Below, piece after piece: positions 1-8,848 of a stretch of 38,201 bases of DNA (the stretch's first letter is position 1; every line of letters starts with the position of its first letter). Made by a program: the position numbers and the translations under genes. Below the pieces are notes generated by a model, which searched no databases, was not told where the DNA came from, and saw only the letters and a list, made by a program, of their open reading frames with translations. This stretch comes from JBJXHG01 sp046160865 (GTDB taxonomy: Bacteria; Planctomycetota; UBA1135; GCA-002686595), in the NCBI GenBank assembly GCA_046160865.1, contig JBJXHG010000120.1, positions 1-38,201 on the forward strand, given 5' to 3'.

Positions 1-325
1 ACGCCTCGATCCCGAGCATCGCAAGCGCAACTGTCCACGGCGGTCGTTCAAGCCCCGGTCACGATGGGGACCTCGTGGACGCGTGATCGGCCAGGTCAAC
101 ACGGCGCAACTGCGCTAATGGCATTGCCCGTTGCGGCTGCCTGCGCCCGACTGGATCTCGGCAGCTTGCCTCGGGTTCGCAACTGCCTTGGCGAGGCGCC
201 GACATCGAGTCGCGTCGGCTCGCCGGCATGCACGTCGGTCCACCCGTCGCGCGCAGGCGCGCCGGCCGGAATCGCAAAGCGCTCCGCGCGCAAGGCGCGC
301 TTCGCGCATGTATTCTGAGCGCCAC
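1..325. other. window start, no supported gene
   Basis: No reading frame here has a convincing protein character. The frames that are open are arginine-, alanine- and serine-rich and look like GC-driven shadows. The first about 118 bases could hold the last codons of a gene that begins outside the window, because plus-strand frame 2 is open to a TAA at 116-118, but I cannot recognise it. The segment probably contains the promoter of the M28 peptidase gene. I could not identify -35 and -10 boxes. Confidence 0.4.
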
Positions 326-2284
326 ATGATGCCGGCCTTCCTCGCAGCGGCGCTCCTCGCCACGCTCGGCGTCGCGCAATCCCCCGCCGAGCCACCCTCC
401 CGCGCGCTCCTGCGCGAGCTCACCGCCTCCTCGCGCTTGGCTGGCACGACGGGGTCCTCGTTCGGCGCAAAAGTCGTCGCGCGCCATCTCGCGGCAGCGG
501 GCTACGAGGTCGAGCTCGACGCGCGCGAGGTTCTGCTCTCGTTGCCGCGCAAGATCGAGATCGCGATCCACGAGAACGCGTGGAACGAGACGCCGCTCTC
601 CGCGCGCATCGATCGCTTCGACGCCGACGCCATCCCGCCCGGCGACGTGCCGAAGTACAACGCGTGGACGAAGAGCGGCGACGTGCGCGCGATCGCCGTC
701 GACGCGGGCTACGGATTGCGCGCGGACTTCGAGCGGCTGAAGGAGCTCGGTGTCGACGTGCGCGGCACGGTCGCGATCGTGCGCTACGGCAAGAGCTATC
801 GCGGCGTCAAAGTCGACCTCGCCGCGCAGTACGGCTGCGCCGCGGTGCTACTGTTCGACGACGCGTCGCGCGACGGCGCGGAGCGCGGACCGGTGTGGCC
901 GATGGGGCCATGGAAGCCGGACTGGGAAGCGCAGCGCGGCTCGATCTCCCCCATGGGCCGAACGCCCGGCGATCCGTCGACGCCCGGGTGGGCGTCACCG
1001 GCGAAAGGCGAGCCGGTGCGCCGACTATCGGCGGCGGAGCTCGACCTTGCACTGCCCAAGATCCCGTGCATTCCGATCGGCTCGGCCGAAGCGCGCTCGA
1101 TTCTCGCGCGCCTCGCCGAAGTCGACGTGTCCGCTGCGGCGGAAGGCACGCCCGCGGTGCGCGAGCGTCTCGGCCCCGGTCCCGTGCAAGTGCGCCTCTC
1201 CGTCGACGTGCCGCGCGAGTTGCGCAGCGTGATCAATGTCATTGGTCGCCTGCACGGGGAGTCGAAGGACTTCGTGCTCGCCGGCGGCCACCGCGACGCG
1301 TGGGTGCGCGGCGCGAACGACAACGGCGCAGGTTGCGTCGGCATGCTGCGCGCGGCGCAACACCTCGGAGAGCGCGCGAAGAGCGGTTGGAAGCCGAAGT
1401 CCGGCATCGCGTTCGCGTTCTGGGATGCCGAGGAATTCGGCCTGATCGGCAGCACCGAGTGGGCCGAGGCGCACGCGGACACGCTGCGCGCGCACGCGTT
1501 GCTCTACGTCAACGCCGACGTCGGCATCTCCGGCATCCGCATGCGCCACGCATCGGGCACACCCGGCGTGCTCGCGATGTTGCAGCGCGTGCTCGAACGC
1601 AACGCGACCGCGCCTTATGACGCGTCGGTCGATGCGTCCACGCGCCCCATGAACTTGTGGGAGGAATGGAAAGCCGCTGTCGACGGCGGCGAGCCGCGCC
1701 TCTCGCTGCCGGGCTCGGGCTCCGACTTCGCCGTGTTCCTCCACCATCTCAATCTGCCCGTGCTCGAGGTCGGCCTCGGCGGCTCGTCGGGCGGCCAGTA
1801 CCACACCGCGTTCGACGACTTCGTGCAGGTCGACCGCTACTTGGATCCGGGCTTCGTCGGTCACGAGATCTACGGCCGCTTGATGGCTGATTTGCTCGCC
1901 GAGGTCGCGGACCTCGGCCGCGCGTCGTTCGATGCCGTGGAAGCCGCGCGCGAGATGGCGCGCCGCGCGCGCGAAGCGGGACGCGAAGGCGGCGAGGCGC
2001 CGTGGCTCGGAACCGAGCGTGCCGAGCGCATCGCCGACGCCTTCGAGAGCGCGGCCGCAGCGTTGCGTCCGGGCGCCGCGTTCTATCCGCCGCTCGCGCT
2101 CTCGAGCGGCTTGCCGGATCGCACGTGGTACCGCAACCCTCTATGGACGCCGGGCCTCGAGGACGGCTACGGATCCGAGACGTTCCCGCTCCTGCGCGCC
2201 GCCGCGACGACGAGCACCGACGAGCTCGACCGCGAGATCGCCGTGCTCATCGCGTCGATCGGCCGACTCGCGCCGGAGAAGTAG
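326..2284 (+). CDS. M28 family zinc metallopeptidase (glutamate carboxypeptidase II-like), exported
   Basis: This is a 652-residue exopeptidase of the M28B type (PSMA/glutamate carboxypeptidase II-like), expected to release residues from peptides outside the cytoplasm. The di-zinc ligands are all visible: His322 (GGHRDAW), Asp332 (GANDNGAG), Glu369/Glu370 (WDAEEFG), Asp398 (NADVG) and His493 (QYHTAF). A PA (protease-associated) domain sits in the N-terminal half around residues 140-290, where the family has it. The N terminus is a hydrophobic signal peptide ending near GVAQ-SPAE. I chose ATG 326 because it begins that signal directly. ATG 308 and ATG 329 are alternatives, and the frame stays open to 131 without protein character. 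Stop at 2282-2284. The ABC exporter gene starts 8 bases later, so the three genes are probably one operon. The substrate is not known. Confidence 0.9.
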   Translation: MMPAFLAAALLATLGVAQSPAEPPSRALLRELTASSRLAGTTGSSFGAKVVARHLAAAGYEVELDAREVLLSLPRKIEIAIHENAWNETPLSARIDRFDADAIPPGDVPKYNAWTKSGDVRAIAVDAGYGLRADFERLKELGVDVRGTVAIVRYGKSYRGVKVDLAAQYGCAAVLLFDDASRDGAERGPVWPMGPWKPDWEAQRGSISPMGRTPGDPSTPGWASPAKGEPVRRLSAAELDLALPKIPCIPIGSAEARSILARLAEVDVSAAAEGTPAVRERLGPGPVQVRLSVDVPRELRSVINVIGRLHGESKDFVLAGGHRDAWVRGANDNGAGCVGMLRAAQHLGERAKSGWKPKSGIAFAFWDAEEFGLIGSTEWAEAHADTLRAHALLYVNADVGISGIRMRHASGTPGVLAMLQRVLERNATAPYDASVDASTRPMNLWEEWKAAVDGGEPRLSLPGSGSDFAVFLHHLNLPVLEVGLGGSSGGQYHTAFDDFVQVDRYLDPGFVGHEIYGRLMADLLAEVADLGRASFDAVEAAREMARRAREAGREGGEAPWLGTERAERIADAFESAAAALRPGAAFYPPLALSSGLPDRTWYRNPLWTPGLEDGYGSETFPLLRAAATTSTDELDREIAVLIASIGRLAPEK

Positions 2285-2292
2285 CGCGCGAC

Positions 2293-4038
2293 GTGGCTCG
2301 TCTCTGGAAGTTCTTCCGGCGCTTCCTGCGTCACAAGAAGGAGCTCATCCCGGGCTTCTTGTGCATTCCGCTCGCGCAGCTCGCGGACATCGCGATCACG
2401 GTCGTGATCGGCGACGCGCTCGATCGCCTGCGCACGGGCTCGACGACGGACTTCCTCGCGACGGTCTTCTGGAGCGTGCTCGGCCTGTCGGCATTCAAGG
2501 GCGTGTTCCGCTACCTGCAGCGCTGGTGGATCGTCGCCGTGTCGCGCTACGTCGAGAACGAGATGAAACAGGAGCTGTTCGACAAGCTCGTCTCGCTCTC
2601 GTTCCGCTATCACAATCAGAGCCGCTCGGGCGACGTCGTCTCGCGCGTCACGAGCGACGTCGAGAACGTGCGCATGTTTCTCGGCCCGGGCGTGATGTAC
2701 ACGCTCGGCGCACTCGTGATGGTGCCGACGAGCATGGCGCTGCTCTTCTCGCTCAACGCGCCACTCGCTGCCGCGATGCTCTTGCCGCTCGTGTTGATGG
2801 GCCTCGGCATGAAGATGTTCACGCCGCGGCTCCACAAGTTCAGCGAAGCGGTGCAGGAGTCGATCTCGCAGATCAGTCAGCGCGCGCAGGAGAACTTCGC
2901 CGGCATCCGCGTCGTCAAGGGCTACGGGCGTGAAGGCCAGCAGTTCGAGAAGTTCGACCAGTCGTCGCGCCAAAACCTCGTGAACCAGATCGAGCTCGGC
3001 CGCTCGCGCGGACTGACGCACGCGCTGACGCACGCCGCGAACGACTTCACGTTCGTCGCGATCCTCGTCGTCGGCGGGCTCGCGATGATCGACCGCACGC
3101 TGCCGGCCGGCGACTTGTTCAAGTTCGTCGACCTGACGTTCAAAGTCTTCTGGCCGATCATCGCGCTCGGCTGGATCGCGGGCATGTATCCACGCGCGGC
3201 GACGAGCACGCGCCGCATCGACGAGCTGCTCGACGAGCGCTCGGAGATCGTCGAGCCCGCGTCCCCGGTGAAGTTGGAGAGCGTGCGCGGCGCGCTCTCG
3301 CTCCGCCACGTCACGTTCACGTACCCGGGCGCGAAGCAACCGGCGATCGCCGACGTGTCACTCGAGATCCAGGCCGGCCACGTCGTCGGCGTCGTCGGAC
3401 CGACGGGCTCGGGCAAGACGACGCTGCTCTTGCTGCTCGGGCGCTTGTTCGATTCCGAGGGCGCGCTCGAGCTCGACGGCGTGCCGGTGCGCGATCTGTC
3501 GCTCGCGACCTTGCGCGGCGCGCTCGGCTACGTGCCGCAGGACAGCTTCCTGTTCTCCGAGACGTACCGCGACAACATCGCGTTCGGAGCGGACGAGCCG
3601 CTCTCGGAGGAACGCGTGCGCGAGCTCGTGGACCTCGTCTGCATGACCGAAGAAGTGGCGACCTTCCCCGGCGGTCTCGATCAGTTGATCGGCGAGCGCG
3701 GTGTGACGCTCTCCGGCGGTCAGCGCCAGCGCACGTGCATCGCGCGCGCGCTGGCGAAGGATCCGCGCGTGCTCGTGCTCGACGACGCACTGTCCGCCGT
3801 CGACACGGAGACGGAAACGAGGCTGATCGGGCATCTGCGCCGTGCCGGCCGCGGGCGCACGGTCGTGATCGCCGCGCACCGCCTGTCGTCGGTCGCGCAC
3901 GCGGACCAGATCCTCGTGCTCGGCGCGCGTGGAACGGTGGAAGCGCGCGGCACGCACAAGGAATTGCTCGCGCGCGACGGCTGGTACAAGGACACGTGGC
4001 AGCGGCAGCAGGCCGCGGACGAGCTGTCGGTGCTATGA
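2293..4038 (+). CDS. ABC exporter half-transporter, subunit with degenerate catalytic site
   Basis: This is a 581-residue ABC exporter half: a six-helix transmembrane domain (about residues 15-310) followed by an ATPase domain. Walker A is GPTGSGKT (369-376), the Q-loop is in GYVPQDS, the signature is a canonical LSGGQ (473-477), Walker B ends in LVLDD (497-498), and the H-loop is AAHRLS. The residue after the Walker B aspartate is Asp498 instead of the catalytic Glu. That is the hallmark of the non-hydrolysing subunit in heterodimeric exporters such as TM287/288 or BmrCD. I chose the GTG at 2293 because it precedes the ARLWKFF N terminus and lies 8 bases after the peptidase stop. The upstream continuation to 2002 is an out-of-frame shadow of the peptidase. 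The stop overlaps the partner's ATG (ATGA). The cargo (drug, lipid or peptide) cannot be told from sequence. Confidence 0.93.
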   Translation: MARLWKFFRRFLRHKKELIPGFLCIPLAQLADIAITVVIGDALDRLRTGSTTDFLATVFWSVLGLSAFKGVFRYLQRWWIVAVSRYVENEMKQELFDKLVSLSFRYHNQSRSGDVVSRVTSDVENVRMFLGPGVMYTLGALVMVPTSMALLFSLNAPLAAAMLLPLVLMGLGMKMFTPRLHKFSEAVQESISQISQRAQENFAGIRVVKGYGREGQQFEKFDQSSRQNLVNQIELGRSRGLTHALTHAANDFTFVAILVVGGLAMIDRTLPAGDLFKFVDLTFKVFWPIIALGWIAGMYPRAATSTRRIDELLDERSEIVEPASPVKLESVRGALSLRHVTFTYPGAKQPAIADVSLEIQAGHVVGVVGPTGSGKTTLLLLLGRLFDSEGALELDGVPVRDLSLATLRGALGYVPQDSFLFSETYRDNIAFGADEPLSEERVRELVDLVCMTEEVATFPGGLDQLIGERGVTLSGGQRQRTCIARALAKDPRVLVLDDALSAVDTETETRLIGHLRRAGRGRTVVIAAHRLSSVAHADQILVLGARGTVEARGTHKELLARDGWYKDTWQRQQAADELSVL

Positions 4039-5870
4039 CCACGAAAACCGACGACCCGTTCGACGATTACGTCGTGTCGAAAGCGTGGGACAGCTCGCTG
4101 CTCCTGCGCCTCGCGCGTTACGCGCGGCCGCACTCGACACACTTCTTCTGGAGCTTCGCCGTGCTCGCGGCGCTGTTCGGGCTCGACGTGCTCGGTCCGT
4201 GGGTGTGGCGGCACGCGCTCGACGGTCCGGTCAGCGACGCCGTGCGCTTGCGCGAGATCGACGGCGGCGCCGACGTTTCGACGCAACTCGCGTCGTTCTG
4301 GAAATGGATCGGCGCGTACGTCGCGATCATGCTCGCGTCGATCTGCTGCCGTTACCTGGAGGTCGCGCAGCTCAATCGCACCGGCCAGCTCGTGATCGCG
4401 GACCTGCGCGCCAAGCTCTTCCGCCACATCCAGTCGCTCGACCTGTCGTTCTTCGACAAGCGCCCGACCGGCTCGCTCGTGACGCGCGTGACGAGCGACA
4501 TCGAGAACCTGAACGAGATGTTCACGTCGGGCATCATCACGCTGCTCTTCGACCTCCTGAAGGTGGCGCTCCTGCTCGCGCTGCTGTTCACGATGGACTG
4601 GCAGCTCGCGCTCGTCGTCACGTGCGGCACGCCGTTCCTGATCGGCACGAGCCTCGTGTTCCGCGGCGGCGCGCGCAACGCGCACCGGCAAGTGCGGGCG
4701 CGCCTCGCGCGCTTGAACGGCTACTTGCAGGAGGTGCTCTCGGGCATCCGCGTCGTGCAGGTGTTCCGGCGCGAGCAGCGCGTCTCGCGGCGCTTCGGCG
4801 ACCTGCTCGGGCAGTACTTGAAGGCGAACCTGCGCACGATCTTCCTGTTTGCGCTGTTCTTCCCCGCGATCGACTTCGTCGTCAGCGGCATCCAGGGCAC
4901 GACCTTGTGGGTCGGCGGTGTGTCGATCGCGCGCGGCGAGCTCACGTACGGCGAGTTCGTGCAGTTCTGGTTCTACGTCGCGCTGCTCGTCGCCCCCATT
5001 CGGGAGCTTGGCGAGCGCTACAACATCCTCCAGAGCGCGTTCGCGTCCGCCGAGCGCATCTTCGACATCCTCGACACGAAGCCGAAGATCGTGCCGGCCA
5101 CGGCGACGCACACGACACCCGCGGATGCATCGAAACGCGGCGCGATCGTGTTCGACCACGTGACATTCGCGTACGCGCAAGGCCCCGAGGTGCTGCGCGA
5201 CGTCGCGTTCGAGATCCCGGCCGGCAAGACGGTCGCGATCGTCGGCGCGACCGGCGCCGGCAAGTCGACGATCGTCAACTTGCTCCTGCGCTTCTACGAC
5301 CCGACGTCGGGCCGTGTCACCGTCGACGGCGTCGACCTGCGCGAGCACGACCTCGTTGCGCTGCGCGCGCGCCTCGGCCTCGTGTTGCAGGAGGACTTCC
5401 TGTTCGCCGGCACGGTTCGCGAGAACCTCGTGATGGATCGCGCGCACGTCGACGAGGAGTCGCTCGAGCTCGCGCTCGAAGCGTCGCGCGCCGACGAGCT
5501 CGTCGATCGTCTGTCGGGCGGCTTGCACGCCGTGGTCGCCGAGCGCGGCGCCACGTTCTCGACCGGTGAGCGCCAATTACTCGCGATGGCGCGCGCGCTC
5601 GCCGGCCGGCCCGAGATCGTGATCCTCGACGAGGCCACCGCGTCCGTCGACTCCGAGACGGAAGCGGAGATCGAAGCTGCGACGCGGGAGCTGCTCCAGG
5701 GCCGCACCGCGCTCGTGATCGCGCACCGCTTGTCGACGGTGCGGCGCGCGGACCGCATCCTCGTGATGCACCGCGGCAAGCTGCGCGAGCAAGGCACGCA
5801 CGAGGAGCTACTCGCGATGAACGGCATCTACGCGAAGCTGTACACGCTGCAGTTCAGCGGTGCGACGTAG
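4035..5870 (+). CDS. ABC exporter half-transporter, catalytic partner subunit
   Basis: This 611-residue half is the partner of the preceding ABC protein, with which it overlaps by ATGA, so the two are translationally coupled. An N-terminal transmembrane domain (about 30-330) precedes the ATPase domain. Walker A is GATGAGKS (404-411), the Q-loop is LVLQEDF, Walker B is ILDEA with the catalytic Glu533 present, and the H-loop is IAHRLS. The signature motif is altered to FSTGER (508-513) in place of LSGGQ. In the assembled dimer, this subunit's altered signature would face the first subunit's Asp-containing Walker B. That gives one degenerate and one consensus ATP site, the usual architecture of asymmetric exporters. 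The transmembrane helices are longer-loop than in the partner, with an insertion near residues 60-95. Cargo unknown. Confidence 0.93.
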   Translation: MTTKTDDPFDDYVVSKAWDSSLLLRLARYARPHSTHFFWSFAVLAALFGLDVLGPWVWRHALDGPVSDAVRLREIDGGADVSTQLASFWKWIGAYVAIMLASICCRYLEVAQLNRTGQLVIADLRAKLFRHIQSLDLSFFDKRPTGSLVTRVTSDIENLNEMFTSGIITLLFDLLKVALLLALLFTMDWQLALVVTCGTPFLIGTSLVFRGGARNAHRQVRARLARLNGYLQEVLSGIRVVQVFRREQRVSRRFGDLLGQYLKANLRTIFLFALFFPAIDFVVSGIQGTTLWVGGVSIARGELTYGEFVQFWFYVALLVAPIRELGERYNILQSAFASAERIFDILDTKPKIVPATATHTTPADASKRGAIVFDHVTFAYAQGPEVLRDVAFEIPAGKTVAIVGATGAGKSTIVNLLLRFYDPTSGRVTVDGVDLREHDLVALRARLGLVLQEDFLFAGTVRENLVMDRAHVDEESLELALEASRADELVDRLSGGLHAVVAERGATFSTGERQLLAMARALAGRPEIVILDEATASVDSETEAEIEAATRELLQGRTALVIAHRLSTVRRADRILVMHRGKLREQGTHEELLAMNGIYAKLYTLQFSGAT

Positions 5871-5874
5871 CCGG

Positions 5875-5892
5875 GCGCGCGTCCTCGCGCGC
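5875..5892. terminator. candidate bidirectional hairpin between convergent genes
   Basis: A perfect 7-bp GC stem (5875-5881 with 5886-5892) closes a TCCT loop. It lies four bases after the ABC gene stop and 29 bases beyond the S9 peptidase stop on the other strand. There is no U-run, so intrinsic termination is uncertain. In DNA this GC-rich such stems also arise by chance. Confidence 0.35.
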
Positions 5893-5921
5893 TGGGCATC
5901 CATCGGTGCGGCGCGCGCGTA

Positions 5922-8129
5922 CTAGTTCGCGGGCTGCTCGGGCTTCGCGCCCTTCTTCTCGAACGCGAGGTTGTTCGCAAAGTCCTCGACGGACCACGGC
6001 GCTGTGCCCCCGCCGAGCCAGCGATGAAAGAAGTCGAGGTGCGCGTTGTAGTAGAACGCCATCTCGTACCACGACGGCCAGTGACCGGCGTTCGGGAACA
6101 CGATGAGACGCGCCGGCACGCCCATCTTCACGAGCGCGGTGTGGTACGCGAGGCTCTGCGTGTACGGCACGCGATAGTCCTTCTCGCCCGTGATCACGAG
6201 CGCAGGCGTCTTGAAGTTCGGGACGAGCTGGCTCGGCGACCAGCGCACGTATTCGGCGCTCGTCCACGGCGTGCCCTTCATGTCGTGCTCGGGGAACCAG
6301 AGCTCTTCCGTCGCGCCGTACATCGATGGCAGATCGAACAAGCCCATCATCGAAGCGTTGCACTTGAACCGGGTCGTGTGGCCCTGCATCCACATCGCCA
6401 TGTAGCCGCCATACGACCAGCCCATCACGCCCATGCGATCCGCGTCGACGTACGGGAGCTCCGCGAGCGCGTCGGTCACCTTCATCAGGTCGCGGTACAC
6501 GCGTCCGCCCCAGTCGCCGGTGATCGCGTCGGTGAACGCTTGGCCGTAGCCCGTCGAGCCCGTCGGATTGCAGAACGCGACGATGTAGCCCTTGCCGGGA
6601 TACACCTGCCAATCGCCGCGGAACGCGTCGGCCCACTGCGATTGCGGTCCGCCGTGCACGTTGAGCACGAGCGGGTACTTCTGCGCCGGATCGAAGCCGT
6701 GCGGCGTGACGACGAAGCAGTGCACCTGGTAGTCACCGTCGCCCTGGAACCACATCTCTTGCGGCTTGCGGATGTCGACTTCGTTCTCCACGACTTGGTT
6801 GAAGTGCGTCAAGCGCTCGGGCTGCGCGGCCGGGAAGCGCGCGCGGAAGACTTCGCTCGGCTCGTGGATCGAGCGACGCGTGTAGAAGAGGTCCGCACCA
6901 TCGGGCGAAAGTTCGAAGCCACCGATGAACGCGTGCTCGAAGAGCTTCACCGGTGCGCCGCCGTCGAGCTCGACGCGAAACAGCGGATTGCGCCCGCGAT
7001 GCTGCGCTTGGAACACGAGCGCGCCGCTCGTCTTCGTCCAGCGCATGTCATCGACCCAGTCGTCGAAGCTGGCGAGGTCGGTCAACGTGCGCGACGTCTG
7101 CGCAGCACGGTCGAACACGGTGAGCCGTTTGAGATCCGCCTCGTTCGCGGGCATCGCCTGACTCACGTACGCGATGTAGCGGCCGTCGGGTGAGTAGAGC
7201 GGCTCGCCGTCGAAGCCGTGGTTCGACGCGGTGAGATTCCTCGCAGTCGTCTCGGTGATCTCGCCCTCGACCGGCACGACCCAGAGGTCGGTGTTCGTCG
7301 ACGACGCTTGATCCTTGTCGTGGTTCGAGACGTAGCACAGCTCCTTGCCGTCCGGCGAGAACGCAAAGCCACGCCCACCGAGCGAGAACGTGGGGCTCTC
7401 GAAACGCCCCGGCGTCATGTCCTTCACGACGTTCCCGGTGTGCGCGTCGACGAGGAAGATGTGTGTGCGCAAGCCGTCGCGCCAGCTCGACCAATGCCGG
7501 TACAAGAGCTCGTCGGCGACGTGCACCTTCAATTTGCCTTCGTCGCGACCGTTGGCGATGCGCGTGAAACAGTCCTCGTCGAGTCCGCAGCTCGGATACA
7601 CGTCGGCAGTCACGGCAAGATAACGGCCGTCCGGCGACCACTCGGGACTGCCCACGCCGGGCGCGAACTTCGTGAGCTGACGCGGCTCGCCGCCGTCGAC
7701 GCGGATCGTCCACAGTTGCGGCGTCTCGCTGCGATCGGACACGAACACGAGCCGTGTGCCGTCCGGCGAGAACTTCGGCGTGTTGTCGTCGTGCTCGCCC
7801 GACGTCATCTGGCGCAGCTCGTTGCCGTCGGTCCGCATCATCCAGATCTCCGACCACGTCGCACCGCGCTCGAGGTCGTAGCGCTTCACGCTGAACGCGA
7901 GTTGCGAGCCGTCACTCGAAAGCGCAGGCGCGCTGACGGTCGCGCCGCGGTAGAGGTCCGCGATCTCGAACCCGCGCTTCTCACCGCCGGCGCGCGCGAG
8001 CGACGCGCTGGCGCGCAGGTCGGACTTGATGTCCGGAGCTCGCGTGCTCGTTGCCGGCGACGCAGCGCATGCGGCCAGCGCGAGAAACCAGAGCGACGTG
8101 ACGATGCGACGGTCCATCTTGATCTCCAT
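5922..8129 (-). CDS. S9 family prolyl oligopeptidase-like serine peptidase, lipoprotein
   Basis: This is a 735-residue S9C-type peptidase (acylaminoacyl/dipeptidyl-peptidase-like) with an N-terminal beta-propeller and a C-terminal alpha/beta hydrolase domain. The catalytic triad is Ser572 in GWSYGG, Asp651 in GEKDYRVP and His683 in NAGHWP. Propeller repeats show as recurrent SPDG motifs (KFSPDGTR, EWSPDGRY, AFSPDGKE, YSPDGRY, ELSPDGAD), as in TolB/DPP-IV-like propellers. The N terminus has a lipoprotein signal with a LAAC lipobox, so it is probably anchored on the periplasmic face of a membrane. ATG 8129 has AAGGAG eight bases upstream. An internal ATG at 8117 has GGAG six bases upstream and is nearly as good. 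The longer open frame up to 9221 is a shadow. The C-terminal tail after the hydrolase (KKGAKPEQPAN) is short and charged. It probably degrades short peptides from external protein. Confidence 0.93.
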   Translation of the reverse strand: MEIKMDRRIVTSLWFLALAACAASPATSTRAPDIKSDLRASASLARAGGEKRGFEIADLYRGATVSAPALSSDGSQLAFSVKRYDLERGATWSEIWMMRTDGNELRQMTSGEHDDNTPKFSPDGTRLVFVSDRSETPQLWTIRVDGGEPRQLTKFAPGVGSPEWSPDGRYLAVTADVYPSCGLDEDCFTRIANGRDEGKLKVHVADELLYRHWSSWRDGLRTHIFLVDAHTGNVVKDMTPGRFESPTFSLGGRGFAFSPDGKELCYVSNHDKDQASSTNTDLWVVPVEGEITETTARNLTASNHGFDGEPLYSPDGRYIAYVSQAMPANEADLKRLTVFDRAAQTSRTLTDLASFDDWVDDMRWTKTSGALVFQAQHRGRNPLFRVELDGGAPVKLFEHAFIGGFELSPDGADLFYTRRSIHEPSEVFRARFPAAQPERLTHFNQVVENEVDIRKPQEMWFQGDGDYQVHCFVVTPHGFDPAQKYPLVLNVHGGPQSQWADAFRGDWQVYPGKGYIVAFCNPTGSTGYGQAFTDAITGDWGGRVYRDLMKVTDALAELPYVDADRMGVMGWSYGGYMAMWMQGHTTRFKCNASMMGLFDLPSMYGATEELWFPEHDMKGTPWTSAEYVRWSPSQLVPNFKTPALVITGEKDYRVPYTQSLAYHTALVKMGVPARLIVFPNAGHWPSWYEMAFYYNAHLDFFHRWLGGGTAPWSVEDFANNLAFEKKGAKPEQPAN

Positions 8130-8137
8130 CCTTCGAT

Positions 8138-8143
8138 CTCCTT
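8138..8143 (-). promoter_or_regulatory. ribosome binding site of the S9 peptidase gene
   Basis: On the minus strand AAGGAG lies eight bases before ATG 8129. This is one of the few clear Shine-Dalgarno sequences in the window, and it decides in favour of the longer start over ATG 8117. Confidence 0.6.
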
Positions 8144-8224
8144 CCGGTGGATGCAGGCGCGCCCGCGTTCGGGGCGATCGCCCGATCATCTTCGCTGACG
8201 CAGCAAACGTGTCGCGATCGTGGA

Positions 8225-8848
8225 TCACTCGCAGTGCAGGGCGGATCCGCACGCACGCAGCTCGGTCCACACGGCATCGTCCATCGACTTCGGCGACAAC
8301 AGAAACAAGATCGCGGTGTGCGCGGCTCTCGGACAGCTGCGCCGTGAAACTTCGACGTTCAGAACGATGGGCTCGCCGGTCACGAATGGATCGTAGCTGT
8401 GTACCTGGCCGACGAGCACCTCTCGGCCGCCTTCCGACTTGGGCGCGAGCTCGACCTGGAAACGCTCCGGATCCATGGAGAACTTGTCCTTGCCCACGGC
8501 GAGCGCCAGCCCGCGAAAGTACTCGCGCAAAGCGGCGGAGATCGAGCTCGGCTCGAAGCTGGGCGGATCCTCGATCCACCATACGAAGGCGTAGCTCCAG
8601 TACGTGTCCGCGCTCGTGGTGAAGAAGCCCGGCGCGAAGCGCAGTTCCTCGAGGCCTCGATATGGGAGCTCCGGCGCGAAGTCGAGTGGGAACGGAATCG
8701 TCTCTTGCGCCCAACCCACAGGTACCGGCCAGTCGAAGTCCGACGACGGCTCTGTTGCATGTGCCGGCGAGTCGACCGCAGGAGTCGCGTTCCGACCGCT
8801 GGAACACGCGGACAGGAGCAACGCGCCGATCCCGATGCACGTCTTCAT
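8225..8848 (-). CDS. hypothetical lipoprotein
   Basis: This is a 207-residue protein I do not recognise. The N terminus is a typical lipoprotein signal: MKTC, a short hydrophobic stretch, then the lipobox LLSAC with Cys15 as the expected lipid attachment site. After that comes a Ser/Pro/Thr-rich linker of about 20 residues and a folded region rich in Trp, Tyr, Phe and Pro (for example TYWSYAFVWW). Two further Cys near the C terminus (ACGSALHC) could form a disulphide. I chose ATG 8848 because it gives a compact signal; ATG 8857 in the same frame adds three residues. It lies 95 bases upstream of the S9 peptidase on the same strand and could share transcripts with it, but that gene has its own RBS. 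Confidence 0.75.
   Translation of the reverse strand: MKTCIGIGALLLSACSSGRNATPAVDSPAHATEPSSDFDWPVPVGWAQETIPFPLDFAPELPYRGLEELRFAPGFFTTSADTYWSYAFVWWIEDPPSFEPSSISAALREYFRGLALAVGKDKFSMDPERFQVELAPKSEGGREVLVGQVHSYDPFVTGEPIVLNVEVSRRSCPRAAHTAILFLLSPKSMDDAVWTELRACGSALHCE

Noticed and set aside
1..118. possible tail of a gene beginning outside the window
   Set aside because: A plus-strand frame ends at TAA 116-118, but its 38 or so residues match nothing I know, and neighbouring frames are equally open.
3720..5576. 618-residue open frame on the minus strand
   Set aside because: It is a shadow of the two ABC exporter genes, whose ATPase motifs are unambiguous.
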